The position numbers were made by a program, and so were the translations under genes. A DNA stretch of 64,000 nt from Symsagittifera roscoffensis. Its lineage: Eukaryota; Xenacoelomorpha; Acoela; Convolutidae. The DNA lies in contig NC_087063.1 in NCBI RefSeq assembly GCF_963678635.1, positions 48,123,220-48,187,219 of the forward strand, written 5' to 3'. How positions within the stretch are numbered: the first letter of the stretch is position 1; each line of letters starts with the position of its first letter. The notes under the pieces were generated by a model. It had not been told where the DNA came from and did no database searches. It saw only the letters and a list, made by a program, of their open reading frames with translations. Of this stretch, positions 51,101 through 59,400 are shown in pieces.

Positions 51101-54005
51101 CCATCAGGACACGCCACCCATTCCCCTCGGCGATCAAGATCAAGATCGCGTACACGAATTGCAGAGCCAGTGGCATGCTCGAGTACCCGGGGGATGTTGT
51201 GAACGCCACTCTTGTCTTGGCGCCGAATCTTGAGGCAACATTCTCCTGTACTTCATTAATCGCCGCGAATAAGGTCTGGATGGCCTCCCAGATCCTTTTT
51301 GGCGTAGGTTCACCACCCTTGAGCTGCTCAAGAAATCCCGTTGCGTGCAGATGATCATTCATCCCCGCAAACAGCAGTAACTCAGGTTCGCAGGGCATTT
51401 CTGACTTTATTGCCACTACCAGGGTCAACATCTGGTTCAGTTCCGCACCCGGCAAGGTGTATATCAGGGTTTCTGGCCAAAACAACTTGGGAGACGTACC
51501 TTCGAAATCTGATCCTGCCACGATCACCACCCTTGCTGCAGCTGGGTCTGCTCTGTCGTAGACCGCTAAGGTTTTGGCCAGTTGCGCCTGCCCACAGGGT
51601 TTCCCATATCGGGGGTCATTGGCCAATTTTGCGCCTTCATATTCGGCGTCTGGTAACTCCATCTCTCTTGGGTTCATTAGTTTGTCGACCACTCTCAACT
51701 GTGCTGGAGTGGCCACTCTAATTCTGGCAATGCTGGTCCGGTGCTTGGGAGGCTCCACCACCAGTCCCGGGCTCCCCAAGGACTTGAGAGGTCTGTAATT
51801 AATTGGTCCCATAATCGACCTAGTGGGAATTCCACTCAGGTCTGCTGTCTCTGTCAACTTCGCTCTCGAGAAACGCGTTTCATGAGCCTTCAACCAGTCC
51901 ACGCACTTGTGCCTCCCCAAGTCTTCATGTGAGACCTGCTCAAGACCCAAAGCCCTCGCTAGCTCCTGTCTACACTCTAGGTCTTCCAGATCCAGTTCCT
52001 TGACCTTCTCCTCATACTTCTGTCTGCTGGTCTCCAGTGGCTTCTCTGACCTCTTTTTCTCCGCAACCACCACTGAGGACATTACCGACCCCTGGGGAGT
52101 TGCTGATGTCACTTCATCAGCTTCCATGGGCGTGGTGCTCGGCAACTTGGCCCGGCTATTCCTCTCACTATCTCTAGAATCGGCCCTCTCGCCCAAGCGA
52201 CTCGACAAAGATCTCGGGTTGAAGAAGGGTGGGTTTGGGGGTGGCCCGAACGTGACCTGTGCTGTTTCCAGCAAATCCGTCTCTAGCGCGCATATATGCT
52301 TTTGAAAGACGTCGTTCAACCATTCCACCCCTCTGGGCCTGTCAAAGTGAATGCCATCCGCAGATGCATTGTCAGGGAAAGAGGTTAATTCCATTTGCTC
52401 AGCCACGTCCAGTAGCCTAAGGGGAAGGACACTCCTCTGATGAATCTTCCTGATTGTTTCGTTCAGGCTGCGCACTTTCGTATTCATCTCTACCGCATGT
52501 TGATCCGCTCCCATGTTGTAGGGAACAGTACACACCGTGAGAATGGACGGGTCCATTTGGATCCGTATCTCCTCGAGAATGCAGCTCATCTTTTCATGCA
52601 GCCTTGTCACCTTCCTCGCTTCCCCCCTTGACACATCATTCGTCCCGACCATCAGGGTGACTGTGTACACGCTCACCATCCCTAGCATCTCAAGAGTCGC
52701 TAACATCTGCGGCGTTGCGGCTCCGGCGAAGCTCAAGATTCCCGTTTGCCAATGGGATTGGATCCGGGTCAGCACCCGCAGCAAGCTGTCTCCAATGATC
52801 AAGTGAACCGAGCCTTCAGGCACTCGAGGATACGTGAAGTACTCCACCCAAGTCGCATCGTGGAAGCAATCTCTTCTCTCTCTCTGCGCCGGATTCCAGT
52901 CTATACGATTGTGCTTGCGATATCTCCCATCCGTATTCTTCTTGTAGCTCGAGATCATCACACTCCTGACAGGCTGTTCCCCCCAAGTCGAGGGTAAATC
53001 CACTCTTACCGGACTCTCGCGATTCCTCAGCTGTAACCTCTCCTGCAACTCTTTCAGCCGTGACGAGCCGCCACTACTACCTGGGGTCGAACTCGGTGTG
53101 TATCCAGGCAGCGCGACGTCCATCAATGGTCGTATTACTTGAGTCTCCATTCCACGCAGGGAGGACGTTGATTCGGGTGGTATCCATACCTCCAGCCCCT
53201 CATTCATATGTTCTTGCGCCGCACGATCGAGGTTGAATCGTCCCTTTGACCTAGGAGCTTCGTCCACCTCCATGCGTGACTCTGGCCTTGAGACAGTCAC
53301 TACCCGCTCTTTGGGCCTAGCCCCTTTTTGCATATCGAGCTCGCGCTGTTGTTGCTGGATCCTCTCAAGTTTTGCTTGGTCTCTCTCGAGAGCCTGCTTC
53401 AGCTGCTCACAATTCGCGGCATTCTCCCGCACCCTTTCTGCCTGCAGCCGTTCCGCCTTCATTATGTCCAATTCTCTCCGCGCTTGATCCCTCTCGAGCA
53501 TCGCTTGATCCCGGTCGAGGTTCGCCTTATTCTTCTCCCGCTGGGTTCTCTCGAGTTCTTTTTTCATGGCACTGACGTCCGGATAAGCCTCCCCCGTCTG
53601 CTGTGCCCGTGACATCGACGGTACTTTACTTGTACTCTGGCTCGCGGGCCTGACTGATGGTCTGGCCGGCAGTGGGAATTCCCCCGCGCCATACTCTGTG
53701 TTGTTGTTTAGACCAGGGTTCCTCGCCAAATCGAACCCCCTTATCGCTCCATCCACGTTCCAGGACAGCCATCTGGTCTGTGCTTGATCGGACACCCCTT
53801 CAGTGGTGTAGCCTACCATCAAGACCGCCTCCGTCGCAGACTCTCGACACTCGCCCTCATCCTCCAATTGTAGGATGGCGTTCAGCATCACTGCCATTCT
53901 CTCGTTCACTTGAGTGTAATCCAGATCTCTCAGCCGTCTGTACAGTTCGTCAAGTGTGGGCTTTTTCAGAGCCGATGGCATGGACTTCCAGTATCGATCG
54001 GCCAT
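45162..54005 (-). CDS. giant retroelement ORF (2,947 codons) with two SGNH-hydrolase-like domains
   Basis: An uninterrupted frame from an ATG at 54005. Order: N-terminal domain (~1-110); coiled coil rich in Glu/Arg/Gln (~140-235); SGNH-type domain 1 (IIGDSLLRVL ~402, VGTNDVSRG ~453, SADGIHFDRP ~548, giving the Ser, Asn and Asp-x-x-His blocks); second SGNH-like domain (VIVAGSDF ~828, LFAGMNDHLH ~880, WADVSHAL ~993); a long alpha-rich middle; a charged, Ser/Pro/Glu-rich linker (~1600-1900); and a C-terminal part with THGDCPCHCLAQTVWYP. It lies downstream of pol on the same strand, where an env gene would be, but I see no signal peptide or membrane anchor. A CACAG acceptor ends 2 bases before the ATG. 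I recall similar pieces in nematode retroelement-associated proteins; the function is unknown. Confidence 0.75.
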   Translation of the reverse strand: MADRYWKSMPSALKKPTLDELYRRLRDLDYTQVNERMAVMLNAILQLEDEGECRESATEAVLMVGYTTEGVSDQAQTRWLSWNVDGAIRGFDLARNPGLNNNTEYGAGEFPLPARPSVRPASQSTSKVPSMSRAQQTGEAYPDVSAMKKELERTQREKNKANLDRDQAMLERDQARRELDIMKAERLQAERVRENAANCEQLKQALERDQAKLERIQQQQRELDMQKGARPKERVVTVSRPESRMEVDEAPRSKGRFNLDRAAQEHMNEGLEVWIPPESTSSLRGMETQVIRPLMDVALPGYTPSSTPGSSGGSSRLKELQERLQLRNRESPVRVDLPSTWGEQPVRSVMISSYKKNTDGRYRKHNRIDWNPAQRERRDCFHDATWVEYFTYPRVPEGSVHLIIGDSLLRVLTRIQSHWQTGILSFAGAATPQMLATLEMLGMVSVYTVTLMVGTNDVSRGEARKVTRLHEKMSCILEEIRIQMDPSILTVCTVPYNMGADQHAVEMNTKVRSLNETIRKIHQRSVLPLRLLDVAEQMELTSFPDNASADGIHFDRPRGVEWLNDVFQKHICALETDLLETAQVTFGPPPNPPFFNPRSLSSRLGERADSRDSERNSRAKLPSTTPMEADEVTSATPQGSVMSSVVVAEKKRSEKPLETSRQKYEEKVKELDLEDLECRQELARALGLEQVSHEDLGRHKCVDWLKAHETRFSRAKLTETADLSGIPTRSIMGPINYRPLKSLGSPGLVVEPPKHRTSIARIRVATPAQLRVVDKLMNPREMELPDAEYEGAKLANDPRYGKPCGQAQLAKTLAVYDRADPAAARVVIVAGSDFEGTSPKLFWPETLIYTLPGAELNQMLTLVVAIKSEMPCEPELLLFAGMNDHLHATGFLEQLKGGEPTPKRIWEAIQTLFAAINEVQENVASRFGAKTRVAFTTSPGYSSMPLALQFVYAILILIAEGNGWRVLMAAPNRELEPTNLRLCKSELAAAWADVSHALRGFHELADILIVLDEVLLLEISNFARQLKLSPILRDDHPVIIHLTASLWFRDMELTITSSTSRSRGPNNERQNVATSEKQLESMGNRLAQEGGRWPFLSPRLENATRKTREDAPPLVKQIWEFLEEQLGKAEEKGMTVGRFVTAANEVTIGGFWREHAWGELKTRRDHEILEFLSPCWGREFLTEVYSAKETIFDAFIQEMLNMPISLLLALYLVYPRYLFNMGPAYMFSRGVDALRIDGYLTLVLLTHGELASFHRLMRYGEPLAMGRTHSSIETYSYKCAAGLRTLLVQYLLMQNRHLTGEEKSPKTREEWRKVNGGMPLLTDLCLAMRSDPMGIIRGLGEVVTCIYGPAVTFAFPDPLVTAYRYSVTHVSLISVLDGTTLNWCQQEVLRAQMSNTVLFGKVKDPELIVYSFRGQMQCRMGGKREGPIETYPKFWNLNPLAANGQEILRIPAWTKSFELVKKELEAILEREALPTSIPEFPIVRRMTLGMNSSLVVPSSYARTTTEERQKEFTDGWDPLFIGYTAAIYFHTSDVKINSWTTQAKKIRGSMPPKFDVRDTLRVLKRAGLENQLPVWDDGRMIVEEGHVALKADAMLFATRKYRAPYGLELMERNREGEKLDAAGPLYVALTKGEATSSATPSPLPVDIPGDKKSGTVADRFKRIFERREAESGDESMDETLSEVGEDMEVGNTPEQKPTEVEFTAQELLKDLSEENWADTPTPPLTSSPRKYPEMSLTSENPNMGMIFLSTERREKNTFEGNRDAFLGTLDGDAWQKFLSEFNREVDEDTTLDNFKEELWDTVVKFGEPVLVGTGLEEKARVELLNKMVELRKSRKTREDKCKDSSTPKQKTDNKIIKCTRGDKVGTSNMIKSTNILKARAGGRQELAGEKEVESVMIPVTPPSKDVRSRKRKRDVEGMGSPSADAVSEKDLRETAPMVLARWKTAAYKSSYEPRKLLDIEKEMENPTSSVTEEDFKPQRIKMKRGSTSGQTWEVDVGKEWVSSEHQAVGKQVTSDPLEKSKTRNTSRPWWIALETLKEMEGCLKKLNSGVARKRYSWATQQKAEVNKIELANQLKRSWQNLLKDHFEEAMRTSSSAPPLMANPFIRTAGQLMFAWSLLGIELETLTSYDKLKLGGKNLEIYRMLMQHVAKDNSGLSLARRKDATCFLRWTMSMMTDSTILACHQKAVASKTLERRVSTVILNVYQSTGIEREDGSRQSLENHRKLDEIRRFYNKKFEEEHDVHRNLASSGEYLKLNRKGEYQYVSGVMGMAYNPFLDLEAGGANRNYEVAELLKFWTEKIVEIDVVERERPSLGLVLEGMPGVISVPRSSKRVELKMGDGSGVLITNLGVVWKLLRPSWCPHPHASMIEEVTERVRLAPTEDEDLAILSIVHKLILPQVKESGEVTSGTEPVRRMEPGSCLDSTCSNGEHICDGRLCVRIQSFQKEDLTTWFEDITEREKSEVQIVAECYARTTVNLATALGFFSRMCSLQSLERLESEHHLVTALSVESWPGVLQVNQKHIKSWKIGLEAEMGFPMSEAYGLPLNAKSLVGSVLANLCGSHYPLHMAMVEVSSQRVMIDKAFSVPKCVRLARMSHHSHKLLRKIRGAVPKEQRDDLSEIWGEELLGLESENASDHGKQNVVGKPAVGASSSEEVDVVHEKMMELEPLLEASGERNLRSIDLTHGDCPCHCLAQTVWYPDRANLCLIWDVEEIKSLGLPEYRQKVTILVVSTMLALRWIEENIAKYRESRAPTAESIYAIDYSRRLELFETACKVFAIPVQVRHIWSRLRFFPWFRATLTSWLYAVTKDHMRKHQKEYRQFQAEIGPDAFKRPLLTHRNAITAGWKRVGRISRDNSRARETILEEDLARNVSLSLHNSFCLNRESKVKGLPSQLKRLQEQREWMRAYEQLKAWEEIVISSDDEEALLEQITVPRTPVSGTSKAKNMR

Positions 54006-54481
54006 TTCTGTGACTTCGATTGACTCTTTGAGTATTAGTACTTGAGTTTTACCTGAGCAACTTGAGTTTTACCTGAGCAACTTGAGTTTTACCTGAGCAA
54101 CTTGAGTTTTACCTGAGCAACTTGAGTTTTCTTGAGATGTCGTTCTCTTCTTTTGATTAAATACAGATGAGTAGTCAATTTGAGATCAACAAATCAATCT
54201 GAAAATAACACCCGATATTTAGACCGACGAGCTGTGTTCCTAACCAGAAAGCCCCATTACTTTTATGATTAAAAACCCTCCCCTTTTCGCCCTACTAAAA
54301 TGATTCAATTTGAATTTTCTAAAAAAAACATGCAGACACATTTTATGTTTTAGCACCATCATTCATTTAAAATGATAATTGTCATGCCAATCACCCATGA
54401 GATCCCTTACCTGTTTCGTACCCCAATACCTAGCTCAAGATTCTTCCCTCACACCCGACTCGACGCTCCCGTGTACCTGAC
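54006..54481. other. spacer between pol and the giant ORF
   Basis: 476 bases with no gene. It holds the 20-bp tandem repeat (54041-54130) and, read leftward, the CACAG acceptor (AG at 54009-54008) just before the giant ORF, so it is the likely entry point for splicing of a subgenomic mRNA. Confidence 0.45.
54041..54130. repeat. perfect 20-bp tandem repeat, 4.5 copies
   Basis: Four identical copies of CTTGAGTTTTACCTGAGCAA (54041-54120) plus half a copy (54121-54130). Read on the retroelement strand they end about 35 bases before the giant ORF ATG. Each unit contains the CTTGAG hexamer that is enriched across the element. Confidence 0.95.
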
Positions 54482-56458
54482 TCAGGCGATGCTCAAGTAG
54501 TACTTCTTGTGAAGATGCACCACTATCTCCGTTTCTGCAAAGACCACATGAAGAATGGCGTACAATTCCCTCGAGCTCAGTTTGCCCCTGTTTGGGTCGT
54601 ACACCGGCACCGAGACCTCCAATATTCCTCTTTCAATCATGAAGTCGCGTAGTCTTGTCAGAGCCAATATCACGTGTTCGGGATCGATTGTGTTCCTGTC
54701 GTTGACTCTCGTTACTAGGAAGCAGAGGTATTTGCCCGGGACTTGTGCCACTGACGGTGGAAGCGCCGCCATGCCTCCCAATCCTGGCCTCTGTCTGAAA
54801 AGAAACTCTACGTTCTGGTATTCTCTTTTGAAGTCAGCCTCCAATCTTGATTTGAAACTCATGTCCGCCGTGATGCAGATCGCGCTGGTCCTGTTTGACA
54901 GGATGAAGTCGCTATCCGTTATCATGATGTTCTCTGAGTATTCATTGGGTATTTCGAATTTCGTTTTGAAATTCCTTCCTATGGTAGGCTCTGGTTCTTC
55001 TTCCTCCAGTTCCAATCCGCTTGTTTCCCTCACTTCCTTGAGCTTCTTTATCATCGAATTTTCGGTGTGGGTAAGTCCTACCCCCACTCCCCGGACAAAA
55101 ATATTTATCGACGTCCCCGTCGATGTAGTCGGGTCTGAATTGTCTTTAGGGATGTCCAGTGGCCTGTCTGTTGCTGTCCATCCGAAAAGAGGCTCCGCTG
55201 TCTTCATGTACTTTGCTGCTGATACATCGACTTGCTGCATGCTTTGTCCTTCGTGACCCTCGTCTTTGACATCACGCATCCACTCTAGAATCCTCAAGTT
55301 CGTATTCTCCCTCCTTTCTATTTCACCCTGCTCGAGATCCGTCTCCACTTCTGGCGTCGAGTAATCATCCTGCGGATAATGTCCACCATCGTCAATGACC
55401 TGCCATTCCTCTCCAGCTTCCAGTTCGCCTACGCCTAGTAGTTCATCGCTTAACTTTTCTGGCTGTATCTTATCGATCAAGAAGTCATCCCCGTACCTAT
55501 TGTACCTCATGCCTGTGCGTTTACGATTGCCCGTCCTGGTTTCCGGTGGTGTTGGTCGATCCGGTTCCATCCACTTCGGTACCTCGTTTTGCTCTGGGTC
55601 GTTCCAGTCTTCTTCTACAAATGAACCTGCATCCGACTCCACTTCTATCTTTTCGTTGTCGTCCAAACTCAAGTTCTCATTACCATCATTTTTCTCTCTG
55701 GTGCCTTTCTCATTCACTTCGCACGCTGGTTCCACCACCAGGTAGTCAAGACCCTCCATGTCTTTCGGCAGGCACCAATCCTCCGGGGACGGAACGTGAG
55801 GTTTCAGATTTTCGTAATGTGCTGCTCGCCCTGTACTCAAGCGATAGAACCTTCCTTGTTGATGTACTTCCGTAATCATGAACGGTCCTCTCCATTTCTT
55901 GAGTAGTTTCTTTGTTCCCTTGGGCGGTATGACGTTTTGAAAGACCCACACGTATTGGCCCACTTCGTATGGCTTTGCTCTCAGTATCTTTTCGTCATAT
56001 TTCTTGCGTTGCCTCGTTTGCGCTTGTGCCGTGTTTCTCCGACATAGCTCGTTCAGCTCTTGTTGTCTTTTGATCGCTTCCTTCACGTATGCTTGAGGCG
56101 ACGTCCTCTTCCCCTCGTACTCCGGATAGAAGAATGTCAGAGGCATTGCCCTTTCCCTGCCCGTCAACATCATGAAAGGGCTGATACCCGTTGTAGAGTG
56201 CTGGGTACTATTGTAGGCTCCTACTACCTGTGGCAGGTATTTGTCCCAGTCCGTCATGTACCTTGAGCAGTACACCCTGAGCATGTTGACTAGACCCTGT
56301 TCTGTCTTTCTACCAACCCATTGGTCTGTGGATGATAGGTCGTCGAGTGTGCTTGAGCAATGTGTGACCTCTTCATCAATTCTTTCGTTAAGTCCCCCAC
56401 AAAAGCCTTGCCGTTGTCTGACTGGAAAGTCATTGGGCAACCATACCGCGATATCCAA
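54482..56458 (-). CDS. retroelement Pol C-terminal part: integrase end plus macro-like domain
   Basis: The frame continues Pol in the -1 register: integrase core end (GLVNMLRVYCSRYMTDWDKY ... NSTQHSTTGISPFMMLTGR), the C-terminal GPF/chromo-like segment (KKLLKKWRGPFMITEVHQ, YRLSTGRAAHYENLKPH), then ~250 acidic residues. The last ~145 residues (~513-657; 54482-54920) have the layout of a TARG1/Poa1-type macro domain: TSAICITADMSFKSRLEADF, then MAALP...GKYLCFLVTRVND, DPEHVILALTRLRDFM, VSVPVYDPNRGKLSSRELY and FAETEIVVHLHKKY. Such domains bind or hydrolyse ADP-ribose. The Gly-rich loop and catalytic Asp/Lys are not clearly kept, so activity is doubtful. Coding starts out of frame with the upstream ORF, so it needs a frameshift or is a broken gene. 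Confidence 0.75.
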   Translation of the reverse strand: MDIAVWLPNDFPVRQRQGFCGGLNERIDEEVTHCSSTLDDLSSTDQWVGRKTEQGLVNMLRVYCSRYMTDWDKYLPQVVGAYNSTQHSTTGISPFMMLTGRERAMPLTFFYPEYEGKRTSPQAYVKEAIKRQQELNELCRRNTAQAQTRQRKKYDEKILRAKPYEVGQYVWVFQNVIPPKGTKKLLKKWRGPFMITEVHQQGRFYRLSTGRAAHYENLKPHVPSPEDWCLPKDMEGLDYLVVEPACEVNEKGTREKNDGNENLSLDDNEKIEVESDAGSFVEEDWNDPEQNEVPKWMEPDRPTPPETRTGNRKRTGMRYNRYGDDFLIDKIQPEKLSDELLGVGELEAGEEWQVIDDGGHYPQDDYSTPEVETDLEQGEIERRENTNLRILEWMRDVKDEGHEGQSMQQVDVSAAKYMKTAEPLFGWTATDRPLDIPKDNSDPTTSTGTSINIFVRGVGVGLTHTENSMIKKLKEVRETSGLELEEEEPEPTIGRNFKTKFEIPNEYSENIMITDSDFILSNRTSAICITADMSFKSRLEADFKREYQNVEFLFRQRPGLGGMAALPPSVAQVPGKYLCFLVTRVNDRNTIDPEHVILALTRLRDFMIERGILEVSVPVYDPNRGKLSSRELYAILHVVFAETEIVVHLHKKYYLSIA

Positions 56459-59400
56459 TGCGTTATCAGGTGATCACATGTTTCCTCTGCTGAGGCTGTC
56501 TGGCACGGAACTGCTTCCGCCAACTTGGTGAAGTGATCTATTATAACTAGTATTTGGTTATAACCCGATTCCGTCATACAGATTTTCTGATGGTCTATCT
56601 GCACCACTTCATTGAATTCCGAACTCTCGACAGACTTGAGGGGAAACTTCATCTTCCTTGGGTCTTTTACTTGAAGGCATGCTAGGCAGGCATTCACCCA
56701 TCTCTCGCAAGCTTTTCTCATTCCCGGCCAGTCAAACCTGTGAAGTATCCTTTGTTGTACTTTATCTATCCCCTGATGGCCCATTTGGTCGTGTGATCTG
56801 AAGAGCACTTCCGTTTGGTACAGTTGAGGTAGTATGATGAGGTTGTGTTTGTGTAATATCTTTTCCTCATCTCTTCTCTTGCACGCTACCACCCCTTCCG
56901 CTGTGTGGTAAAGTAAGTCTCTCTTTTCTTTGTAGAACTGGCTCAAGATCTTGTAGCTGTCTTCCTCAAGTTCCCCCTTCTCCTTGACTCCAGAATGGAT
57001 CCATTTGGAGAGGTTACTTGTCATTTTGTCATTCTTCTGGGCCCTTATTAGGTCAGACAGTCTATATCTCGCCTTAACGTGCTCCTTTAACGCCATGATC
57101 TGTCCATTCATCTCACCAGGATTGTGGATGTCATCGCTCAGTTTCACACATATTATCCTTTTCATGATCTTCATGTCGTCCTCTGGTACCAGATTCGTTC
57201 TGACGTTTGAGTTGCACGATAGTTCCCTAAGAGGCTTTCTTGAAACTGCTATTTTCTCGAGCTCTGTTCCACCTCGTACCTCTTGCATTTCCAGATTGTA
57301 CGTTCCTGAAGATGGATCTGTCTGTAATTCCCTGTCGTGCTGTCTCATCTTCTCTTCCGCCAGTATCATGCATAGACTGTCTTGATCCTCACTGCTCTCG
57401 TCCGAGTCTTCATCCCATTCTTTACGCTCCCCGGACAATTTTCCTTCTCTGGTTTCGTCTTCTTCCATGAATCTGGACCACTCCCCGGACTCTTGATCTA
57501 ATCCCAGGTGTTCAATTTCTTCTCTGAATGTCACTTTCTTATCCCTGACTTTTGTTTGCTCCAGAATTTTTTCGGGGATTTTCTCAACTAGTGATCGCAC
57601 AACTTCCTTGCTATCAGTGGTGATTCCTTTTGAGACGTCAGTATTGTTCACTGTTTTTTCTCTCCGAAGTATGGTTAGTTCCGGTGCCTCCTGACTTTTC
57701 CCTTGGATCACGGGTTTGTCATCCGATAGTTTCTCAAGCAACCTCATTAAGTCTTCATCTATTTGGACCGTTCCCTCCTCTACCTGGGTGAGATCGTGAC
57801 CTTTTGCCTTGAGTGTTTCCCTCACGATTTTGGACTTGAGCATTATTCCTACCGGAATCCCTCTGCTTTTCTTCAAGATGGTCTTTTCAAGAGACTCTTT
57901 TGGCAATTCGGGATGATCTTCAATCGGTTTACCTGATTTGTCCAGCCATCTCGTGAGTGGAAGACTGTCGTATGTTTCATTGTCCATAAAGGAGAAACCA
58001 TCTTTGATCTCAGGTCTGTCCGCCTCTCTTTGTTCTTGTCTCTCGTAGAACTCCGTCTTCTTGCTCAAGCTGTCGGCATTTTGATGTTTGTCTCGCGTTC
58101 TATGTTCAATTATCATGTTGTATCCGTCCAAGCGAACTATCCATCTCCCAATGTAGCTCTGGTCCATTGAGTACGTTTTCAGCCAGCTTAATGCTCGGTT
58201 ATCTACTCGCAGTTTGAAAGGTTCACTGCCTAGGTACGCTCTGTATTTCTCGACAAAGGTGACCACTGCGAACATCTCTGCTTTCGGTGCTCCGTACTTC
58301 ATTTCTGTGTCACTTAGGACTTTGCTCCCGTATGCTATTGGTCTCAAGACTGTCTTCCCATTCCATTCTTGTTCTTGATGGAGAACCCCAGAAATCGCGA
58401 CTACCGACGCATCTGTGTCCAGCACGTACATCCCCTTCTCAGTCGGCATACCCAGTACTGGTGCCTCACATAGCTCTTTCTTTATTCTCTGGAATGACTC
58501 TTCTGCTGCGTTGTTCCACGTGAACTTCTTGCCCTTGTGTCTCATTAATTGTTGCATCGGGTATACCTTGTCCGCATAGCCTTTGATGAACTCCCTGTAA
58601 TAGTTAGCGAAGCCCAGGAAGCTCATCAACTGGTGCTCTGTCTTCGGTGATTTCCAGGTTAGGACTGCTTCCACGGCGTCTGGGTCAGGTCTGATGCCGT
58701 GCTTGTCTACCATCCTGCCCAAATATTTTATTGAGTCCTTGAGTATTTCACACTTTGATGGTTTGCACTTCAGCCCCGATCTTTTCATGCACGCGAACAC
58801 CTCATCAAGTCTCTCAATGTGGTCTTCTAGTGTTGGCGTTGCTATTACCACGTCGTCCACATAGCACATTACCAGGTTGCCGTACTTCTTCGTCACGCCT
58901 ATCAGCGCGTGTGCCATCAGCCGTTGAAACGTGGCTGTGGCATTGCAGAGTCCAAACGGCATCCGTTTCCATTGAAACAGACCTAACTCGCAGGCGAACC
59001 CTGTCTTGTCCCTGTCTTGTTTCCTTAATGGTACCTGCCAAAAAGCCGAGCCTAAATCAAGAGTCGTAAAAAATTTTGCATCACCTAACTTCGAGAGGCT
59101 TTCATCAATTCTAGGTATGGGATAGGCATCCTTCACCGTGACGGAGTTCAGGTATCGAAAGTCACAACAGAACCTCAACTGGTCGCCTTTCTTTTTGGCC
59201 ATCACTACTCCACACGCCCACGGTGACTTGGATGGTTCTATCATGTCATACTCTAGTAACGTCTCGATTTCTTTTCTACACGCGTCCGATTTGTGTGGGG
59301 TCATACGCCTCGCCCCCTCCCTGTGCGGTACCGCGTTTTCCTCAAGTTCTATTTCATGCTCCACAAAATTACAACACCCGATATCCGCCTTATGCCTCGA

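Noticed and set aside
54555-55256. 233-codon plus-strand frame opposite the macro-like domain
   Set aside because: Antisense of a conserved coding region; no start context or family resemblance.
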